Positions 23,546-28,978 of a stretch of 28,978 nt of DNA are shown here, in pieces. The DNA lies in NCBI GenBank assembly GCA_040905445.1, contig JBBDRN010000030.1:1-28978 (forward strand), written 5' to 3'. The notes under the pieces were generated by a model. The model searched no databases and was not told the DNA's origin. It saw only the letters and a list, made by a program, of their open reading frames with translations. The DNA comes from SKPT01 sp040905445 (GTDB taxonomy: Bacteria; Planctomycetota; Phycisphaerae; Phycisphaerales; Phycisphaeraceae). Each line of letters begins with the position of its first letter. Within the stretch, counting starts at the first letter, position 1. The position numbers and the translations under genes were made by a program.

Positions 23546-25096
23546 GTGTTGATCGTGCGGATTCGACAAGCCGAGGTCGCGCTGGCCGACGGCCGACTCG
23601 AGGAGGCGTGCGAGCTGGCGCGGCGGCCGCAGGTGCGGGCGCACCGGCAGGGCCAGCGGCTGGTCACGCGGCTGGTCGCGGCGCTCGTCGCCCGCGGGCG
23701 GGAGCATCTCGCCGGCGACCAGGCGGGTGAGGCGCTGCGGGACGCGGCGCTCGCGCGGGAATTGGGCGGCGCGCAGCCGCAGGTCGTCGCCATCGAGGCC
23801 GAGGCGGCGCAGGCGATGGCCGGGGCGCGGGCGGTGGCGGAGCGTCGCCTGGCGCTGCCCGGACGCGTGCGCGAGGCGATGGCGCGTGGCGAGCTGTCGC
23901 GGGCCGGCTCGCTGCTGGAGCGTGGGGCGGGCCTGGAGCTGTCGATGACCGATGCGGCCAGCGAAATCGAGCAGCGGCGGCGCGAGGCGGGCGCAGCCGC
24001 GGACCGCGCCCGGGCTGCGCTGGCCGCCGGCCGGCTCGAGGAGGCGATGGCGGCGCTCGAACCGGCGCGGCGGCTGCATGCTGGTGGCGAGCAGGTCGCG
24101 GCCCTGACGCGGGCGCTGGCGGACGCGGTCGCTGATCGGGTCGATGCTGACCTCGCGGACGGACGCCTCGCCCGGGCCGCGGCGCTGCTGACACGCGCCG
24201 AAGCGGTGGTCGAGCAGGGCGACCGGCTGGCCGAGCAACGCCAGGTCGTGCGCCAATGCCGCGCTGCCGCGGAGGCGGTTGAGGTCGGCGAGCTCGACGA
24301 GGCGGCGGCCATCCTCCGCCGCGCACGCACGCTGCTGCCGGCCGCCGACTGGCTGGGCCCGTGTTTGACCCGAGTCGACGAGGCCCGCGCGGCCCGCGAC
24401 GCACTGCGCGAGGGGCCCCTCGGCGGGCTGACGCTGTTTGACGCGCCGCCCGATGCCGGAGACTCGCCGATGGCAATTCGTGGGCTTCCCACCAATGACG
24501 CCCCCGCACCAGCGGCCGCCACGCTGCCCGCCCGGTTCCACGTGCAGGTCGAAGGCGGCGAGAGCGTGCTCGTGGTGCGCGGGCGGTGCGTCAGCCTCGG
24601 CGCGGTCAGCGGACGGGGCACGGTCGACGTGCCGTTCGTTCTGGCCCCGGACGTGCCGGCGGTGCGGATCGAGCAGGTCGCCGACGAGCACATCGCCACC
24701 GCCGACGCCGGCGTGGTCGTCAACGCAGTCCGCGCATCGCGGCGCCCGCTGCTCGTCGGCGACCGCATCCACATCGGCCCGCGCGGCACGGTGCGCTACG
24801 CCCGGCCGCACCCGGCCAGCGGCACGGCGGTGCTCGACCTCGAGGGCCTGCGCCTCGGGCGCTCGGACGTCCGCCGCGTCGTGCTGTTGTGCGGGCCGCT
24901 CGTCATCGGCGGCGGCACCACGGCGCATGTACGCGCCCCTCACCTCGCCCACCCGATCGTCCTGCACGAGCGCGGCGGCGGACTGTGGGTGCGCGCGGGC
25001 GACGCGACGGCGGAGGCGGGGGCGCGCGAGGTGGCGATCGTTCCCGGGCAGGCGGCGTCCATCGGCGGCGCGAAAATCGAGGTGACCGGCGCATGA
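23546..25096 (+). CDS. Helical-repeat protein with tandem FHA-like domains
   Basis: 516 residues, soluble, with no signal peptide. Residues about 1-300 are short amphipathic helices of TPR-like character with repeated motifs (ADGRLEEACELA; AAGRLEEAMAALEPARRL; ADGRLARAAALLTRAEAVV; GELDEAAAILRRARTLL), a probable protein-interaction surface. After a flexible Pro/Ala linker (about 305-328), residues about 329-430 (VSLGAVSGRGTVDVPFV ... RRPLLVGDRIHIGPRGTVRY) and about 430-516 (VLLCGPLVIGGGTTAHVRAPHL ... PGQAASIGGAKIEVTG) look like two FHA-type beta sandwiches. The canonical SxxH phosphothreonine pocket is not obvious in either, so phosphopeptide binding is uncertain. GTG 23546 is used because GGAGG lies 11 bases upstream. 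The stop overlaps the kinase start (ATGA). Confidence 0.7.
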   Translation: MLIVRIRQAEVALADGRLEEACELARRPQVRAHRQGQRLVTRLVAALVARGREHLAGDQAGEALRDAALARELGGAQPQVVAIEAEAAQAMAGARAVAERRLALPGRVREAMARGELSRAGSLLERGAGLELSMTDAASEIEQRRREAGAAADRARAALAAGRLEEAMAALEPARRLHAGGEQVAALTRALADAVADRVDADLADGRLARAAALLTRAEAVVEQGDRLAEQRQVVRQCRAAAEAVEVGELDEAAAILRRARTLLPAADWLGPCLTRVDEARAARDALREGPLGGLTLFDAPPDAGDSPMAIRGLPTNDAPAPAAATLPARFHVQVEGGESVLVVRGRCVSLGAVSGRGTVDVPFVLAPDVPAVRIEQVADEHIATADAGVVVNAVRASRRPLLVGDRIHIGPRGTVRYARPHPASGTAVLDLEGLRLGRSDVRRVVLLCGPLVIGGGTTAHVRAPHLAHPIVLHERGGGLWVRAGDATAEAGAREVAIVPGQAASIGGAKIEVTGA

Positions 25097-27705
25097 ATGC
25101 AGCAGGCGACGCCAACCAGGCGTGGGCGGAGCGGGCCGGCGCGGCCGCGCCGAGCTTTCGCTACGCCCGGGGCGACCGCCCGCTCGACGGCTACACGATC
25201 GAGCACGCCGTCGGCCGCGGCGGCTTCGGCGAGGTCTACTACGCCCGCAGCGACGCCGGCCGCGAGGTCGCGCTCAAGGCGCTGCAGTATGGCCAGGAGG
25301 TCGAGCTACGCGGCATTGGCCACTGCATGAACCTCAAGAGCCCGCACCTCGTGACCATCTTCGACGTGCGCCAGAACGACCGCGGCGAGTGGTTCGTCAT
25401 CATGGAGTACGTCGCCGGGCCGTCGCTCAACGAGCTCATCGCCCAGGCCCCCGGCGGGCTCACCACCGCCAAGAGCGCATTCCTCCTGCGCGAGATCGCC
25501 AAGGGGCTCGCCGACCTGCACGGCTACGGCATCGTCCACCGAGACCTCAAGCCCCACAACATCTTCTATGAAGACGGCGTCGTGAAGATCGGCGACTACA
25601 GCCTCTCCAAGGCCGTCTCCGCCAGCCGCCACAGCGGCCACACGCTCACCGTCGGCACCGTCCACTACATGGCCCCCGAGATTGGGCGCGGCGCCTACGA
25701 CGTGCGCACGGACATCTACGCCCTCGGCGTCATCCTCTACGAAATGCTCACCGGCGAGGTCCCCTACAGCGGCGCCACGCCCGGCGAAGTGCTGATGCGG
25801 CACATCGGCGGGCGGCCGGATGTGAGCGGGATTGATGAGCCGTTTGCGACGGTGATCAGCAAGGCGATGGCGGTTGAGCCGGATGAGCGATATGAGAGCG
25901 CGGAGGCGATGGTGGACGCGGTGTTTGGCGCGGCGGACGTGCGGGAGCGTGTTTCGGGGTTTCGGCCGGCGACGTTGACGGAGGCGGGGGAGCGTGCGGG
26001 GGCGCGGCTTGGCGGAGATGCAGCGGACGCGGGGCGGCAGCAGGGGCCGGTGCGGGTGGATCGTGATGGCGTGCATGTGGTCAAGCGGGGGCGCGGCGGT
26101 GCGGTGAAGGAGGTGCACGTGGGGCCGGGCGGGGTGCATGTGAGCCAGCGGGGGTGGGATGGGGAGGTGAAGCGCGAGGTGCGCGTGGGCGGCGGTGCGC
26201 AGGCGGGTGCGGCTGGCGAGGCCGCTTCTGTGAGCGCGGGCGCGGCGGGTGATGGCGATCCGCTTAGCGGTGGACAGCGGATGCGGCTGGCGGCGCTAAC
26301 GATCGCCCTCGTCGCTCTGGCCGTCGGTGCGCTCGAGGGCGACCCGCTGGTGGCAAATGTGATGTTCATGGCGGCCGCGGTGGGCGGGTGTGCCGCGGCG
26401 ATCCGCGTTGGGGCACGGCAGGCCACGCCGGGACTGGGTGAGGCCGATGCGGGGCTTGGCCGGCTGCCTGGGCGTGCGGCGGCGCTGCTGGTGCTGTTTG
26501 GGTTGACCCTCGTCTACGCCGCCTCGGGTTCGCACGGGCTTGACGTGCCGATGCTCATCGTGCAGGTCGCCGGCCTGCTGCTCGCGGACTGGTCGAAGGC
26601 GATGTCGCCTGTGCGGCCGGAGCGCATGCGATGGGATCAGCCAATTCTGCTTGCGGTGCTGGGGGCGATTGCCGCGGCGGCGCTTGACGGGTCGGCCGTG
26701 ATGGCGGGCGGGTTGCTTGCGGGCGTGTCGCTGACATTGCAGGTGGCGAGCCCGTGGGTTCCGGGGCGGGCTGGCGCATCGGGCGAGGAGGAGGCGGCGC
26801 CGGCGGGGGAGCGGGATGCGGAGCCGGCCGTTGTGCCTGCGCGTTCGGGTGTGGACGCCACGTCGCCGTTCAATTGCACCGTCGCGCTATTGCTGACGCT
26901 CGTGCCGTTGACGGGCCTGCCGCTGTGCGGGTTGCATCGGTTTTACGTGGGCAAAATCGGGACGGGTGTGCTGTGGTTGCTGACGCTCGGCCTGCTGGGC
27001 ATCGGCCAGCTCGTCGACATCATCGTCCTTGCCGCGGGTGGGTTTACTGACGCGAGCGGGCGAACGGTGACGACATGGAGCCTGACGAGGGTTGATGCTG
27101 CGGCGGGTGCGGCGCCGGCGGCGGCGGTGCGTGCGGCGACGCCGACGCGCCGGTCGCCGGCCGGGGCGGTCGTGGCTGCGCTGGGCGTGGTGTTGATGAT
27201 GCTCGGGGTCGTGCTGGGTTTGGCGCTGGCGCTGGATCTGCCGATGGCGGCGCTGGTGGCGCTGGATTCCGCGGGCGTTCCGAAGCCCTATCTGCGGGCG
27301 CCGACCGGCCACATGGAGGACCCAGCCGTGTGGGTGCGCCTCGCGCATCGGCTGGGGATTGTTGCGGCGTGGACGTTGGGGCTGACCGGCTTTGCGCTCA
27401 TGGTGATCGGGCGCGTGTTTGCCGGCGGGCTGGTGCATGCGACGCGGGCAGCGCTGGCGGGGCCTGCGCTGCTGCTGGGCGTGGCCGGTGTCGCCGACGC
27501 ATTTCTGCCGCAGCGCGCGTGGCCGTCGGTGGCGGAGGCGTGGCAGGTCGGGCACATGGGTCTGGCGCTGGAGCGGTTTCTTGACGCCTTCCGGAGCGCG
27601 CCGCTGCCGATGCCGCTTGTTTTCATGCTGTTCATGGGGGGCGTGATTCTGCTCGCCTGGCCGGCGCGGCCGGGCGCGGTGGGCGTGGAGAGGAGTCGTC
27701 CGTGA
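25093..27705 (+). CDS. Membrane-embedded Ser/Thr protein kinase with TM2 domain
   Basis: 870 residues. The kinase domain (about 30-290) has GRGGFGEVY (41-49), the ATP lysine K62 in VALKAL, the catalytic loop HRDLKPHN with D151, and APE at 194-196. The metal-binding DFG triplet reads DYS (D168-Y169-S170): the aspartate is present, but Phe and Gly are replaced. Residues about 319-365 hold two Gly-rich repeats of about 22 residues (VRVDRDGVHVVKRG / VHVGPGGVHVSQRG). After that come several membrane helices from about 397 onward, a TM2 domain at about 605-655 (GLPLCGLHRFYVGKIGTGVLW), and four further hydrophobic segments. ATG 25093 overlaps the upstream stop (ATGA), and the gene ends in a GTGA overlap with the next. 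Codon use changes abruptly near 25,795, inside the C-lobe. Role: phosphorylation of operon partners or envelope targets, by inference. Confidence 0.9.
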   Translation: MNAAGDANQAWAERAGAAAPSFRYARGDRPLDGYTIEHAVGRGGFGEVYYARSDAGREVALKALQYGQEVELRGIGHCMNLKSPHLVTIFDVRQNDRGEWFVIMEYVAGPSLNELIAQAPGGLTTAKSAFLLREIAKGLADLHGYGIVHRDLKPHNIFYEDGVVKIGDYSLSKAVSASRHSGHTLTVGTVHYMAPEIGRGAYDVRTDIYALGVILYEMLTGEVPYSGATPGEVLMRHIGGRPDVSGIDEPFATVISKAMAVEPDERYESAEAMVDAVFGAADVRERVSGFRPATLTEAGERAGARLGGDAADAGRQQGPVRVDRDGVHVVKRGRGGAVKEVHVGPGGVHVSQRGWDGEVKREVRVGGGAQAGAAGEAASVSAGAAGDGDPLSGGQRMRLAALTIALVALAVGALEGDPLVANVMFMAAAVGGCAAAIRVGARQATPGLGEADAGLGRLPGRAAALLVLFGLTLVYAASGSHGLDVPMLIVQVAGLLLADWSKAMSPVRPERMRWDQPILLAVLGAIAAAALDGSAVMAGGLLAGVSLTLQVASPWVPGRAGASGEEEAAPAGERDAEPAVVPARSGVDATSPFNCTVALLLTLVPLTGLPLCGLHRFYVGKIGTGVLWLLTLGLLGIGQLVDIIVLAAGGFTDASGRTVTTWSLTRVDAAAGAAPAAAVRAATPTRRSPAGAVVAALGVVLMMLGVVLGLALALDLPMAALVALDSAGVPKPYLRAPTGHMEDPAVWVRLAHRLGIVAAWTLGLTGFALMVIGRVFAGGLVHATRAALAGPALLLGVAGVADAFLPQRAWPSVAEAWQVGHMGLALERFLDAFRSAPLPMPLVFMLFMGGVILLAWPARPGAVGVERSRP

Positions 27706-28916
27706 ACCGTTACCTCGGCATGCTGTTTGCCCTCGGCGTCGCGGCTGCTTTCGCCGGCCTGGCTGTCACGCTCGCGGTGGCGGCGGTGCGCCAGTTCGGC
27801 GCGCGGCGGGTCGCGATGTGGTTGGGCAGCGCCGCCGGCGTGTTCGTGCTCGTGGTCGCGCTCCTTGGCGCCCTGTGGCTGACGTCGTCACGTGAGGTGG
27901 TTGTCGACGGCCACACGACGGTGCAGACCCAGCCGATGTATCGCGAAGTGCCTGCAGACAGCGTTGCGAGCGCGGGCGGTGGCAACGCCTGGGCGCCGGA
28001 AGTGAACGAGACCTTTAACGCCGACATCTACCCGTCGCCCGAGCATGCCGCCCGCGCACTGGCCCGGTGGGCGGCCGCGCAGTTGCAGGACCCGTCGGTG
28101 GTCGATGTCACCACGGCGGAGCCGCGCGTTGATGCCGGCACTGTGGCCGCGTTTGCCGAAGCCCTGCGTGGCGAGCTGTCCGGTGCGACGGTACGCGTCG
28201 AGGGCGACCCGCCCAGGCAGCCGGGCGACGCGCCGCCGCGGGTGCAGCTCGTGCTCGTGAGCCAGGCGCAGCGCCCCACGCCGCCGGCTGCGTGGGGCGA
28301 GGGCGAGGCGCAGCATTCGGGGACACTGCACGCCACCATGAGCACCACCGACAGGCGGGACGAAGCAGCCGCGGCCTTTATCGACAAGCCATGGGTCGCG
28401 GAGCCGAGCGCGTTCCTCTCGGGGAACCCGGCGCGGCGCTGGGTCATCGGGCGCTCGCCGCGTTTCGCCGACAGTGAGGCCGAGGCGCTGGCCATGGCGC
28501 AGGCGGCGGCGCGGACGGAGTTGTTGTCGCGCGTTGCTGCTGACACGCGCGAGGCGACGGCGGCGGCGGTGGTGCGCATCGACGAGTTCGTGGCCGACCG
28601 TTTCGTTCAGCGTCTCAGCCGCCGCTACGGCCACGTCTGGCGTGCGGCCGTGCTGGTCGACGCGTCGAGCGATGTGCTTGCATCGCTCGAGCGAAGCGTC
28701 AAGGAGGCCCAGGTCGCCGAGGCCGAGGCCCGCGCCCACGAGCGTCGCTCGTGGGCAGGGAATGTGGTGTCGATCGCGGGGCTGGTGGCGGTCGTGTTCG
28801 CGCTGTATCTGGTGCTGGACCTGGCGACGCGCGGGTATTATCAGCGGCGGTTGCAGGCGCTGCTGGTCGTGGTGGCGGGCGTGGGGGTGGCGGTGGTGTT
28901 GTTGTTGGTGGCGTAG
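27702..28916 (+). CDS. Membrane protein with soluble middle domain, last gene of the kinase operon
   Basis: 404 residues. Two hydrophobic segments occupy about residues 5-28 and 38-63, followed by a predicted extracytoplasmic region (about 66-345), then two more helices (about 347-372 and 381-403) that reach the C-terminus. The middle begins EVVVDGHTTVQTQPMYREV. It contains an alpha/beta stretch (SPEHAARALARWAAAQL ... VDAGTVAAFAEALRGEL) and a helical part ending SLERSVKEAQVAEAEARAHER, perhaps a coiled coil before the membrane. I do not recognise the family. GTG 27702 overlaps the kinase stop (GTGA) and follows GAGAGGAG, a strong ribosome site, so it is surely co-translated with the kinase. 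Its likely place is as a sensor or partner of the kinase in the inner membrane (inference). Confidence 0.78.
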   Translation: MNRYLGMLFALGVAAAFAGLAVTLAVAAVRQFGARRVAMWLGSAAGVFVLVVALLGALWLTSSREVVVDGHTTVQTQPMYREVPADSVASAGGGNAWAPEVNETFNADIYPSPEHAARALARWAAAQLQDPSVVDVTTAEPRVDAGTVAAFAEALRGELSGATVRVEGDPPRQPGDAPPRVQLVLVSQAQRPTPPAAWGEGEAQHSGTLHATMSTTDRRDEAAAAFIDKPWVAEPSAFLSGNPARRWVIGRSPRFADSEAEALAMAQAAARTELLSRVAADTREATAAAVVRIDEFVADRFVQRLSRRYGHVWRAAVLVDASSDVLASLERSVKEAQVAEAEARAHERRSWAGNVVSIAGLVAVVFALYLVLDLATRGYYQRRLQALLVVVAGVGVAVVLLLVA

Positions 28917-28925
28917 GGGGGTGGG

Positions 28926-28978
<53 letters not shown>

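Overview
The window (28,978 bp, very high GC) looks like chromosome of a Planctomycetota bacterium, most likely of the Phycisphaerae type. The best pointers are a very large secreted protein that ends in two dockerin-like calcium loops followed by a PEP-CTERM sorting tail, a Hanks-type kinase in an operon with coiled-coil and FHA-like partners, a long ankyrin protein with a characteristic N-terminal 'RANLEHLKNQAKKRL' segment, and a FeeM-type acyltransferase. This placement is inference from gene content; there is no rRNA or other phylogenetic marker here. Sixteen protein genes are supported. No tRNA, rRNA, CRISPR array, transposase or integrase was seen.

Left part (1-10.2 kb): a secreted polysaccharide lyase family 8 enzyme with its catalytic Asn/His/Tyr in register; two translationally coupled paralogous multipass membrane proteins sharing a WVLRPFIGSP signature; a convergent vanillyl-alcohol-oxidase/4-cresol-dehydrogenase-like flavoprotein; then, divergent from it, a FeeM-like N-acyltransferase followed by a SAM methyltransferase; then a ceramidase-like hydrolase whose reading frame carries a 16-bp-arm palindrome. 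That gene ends in a large imperfect inverted repeat made of GCGAAG and CCAAGG units.

Middle (10.2-21.4 kb): a minus-strand oligopeptide-type ABC importer operon (binding protein, DppB-like permease, DppC-like permease, no ATPase gene beside it); a divergent ankyrin-repeat protein with a good sigma70-like promoter; and, convergent with only 9 bp between stops, the 1308-residue metalloprotease-like/dockerin/PEP-CTERM protein.

Right part (21.4 kb-end): a TauE/SafE-type exporter, then a four-gene operon (22.58-28.92 kb) encoding a membrane-anchored coiled-coil protein, a helical-repeat plus tandem FHA-like protein, a membrane-embedded Ser/Thr kinase with a DYS in place of DFG and a TM2 domain, and a membrane protein with a large soluble middle. 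The last three genes overlap by ATGA or GTGA, and the operon is preceded by an ECF-sigma-like promoter. This operon is the strongest candidate in the window for an undescribed signalling (possibly envelope-stress) system. The final 52 bases are pure G and are probably a sequencing or assembly artefact at a contig end.
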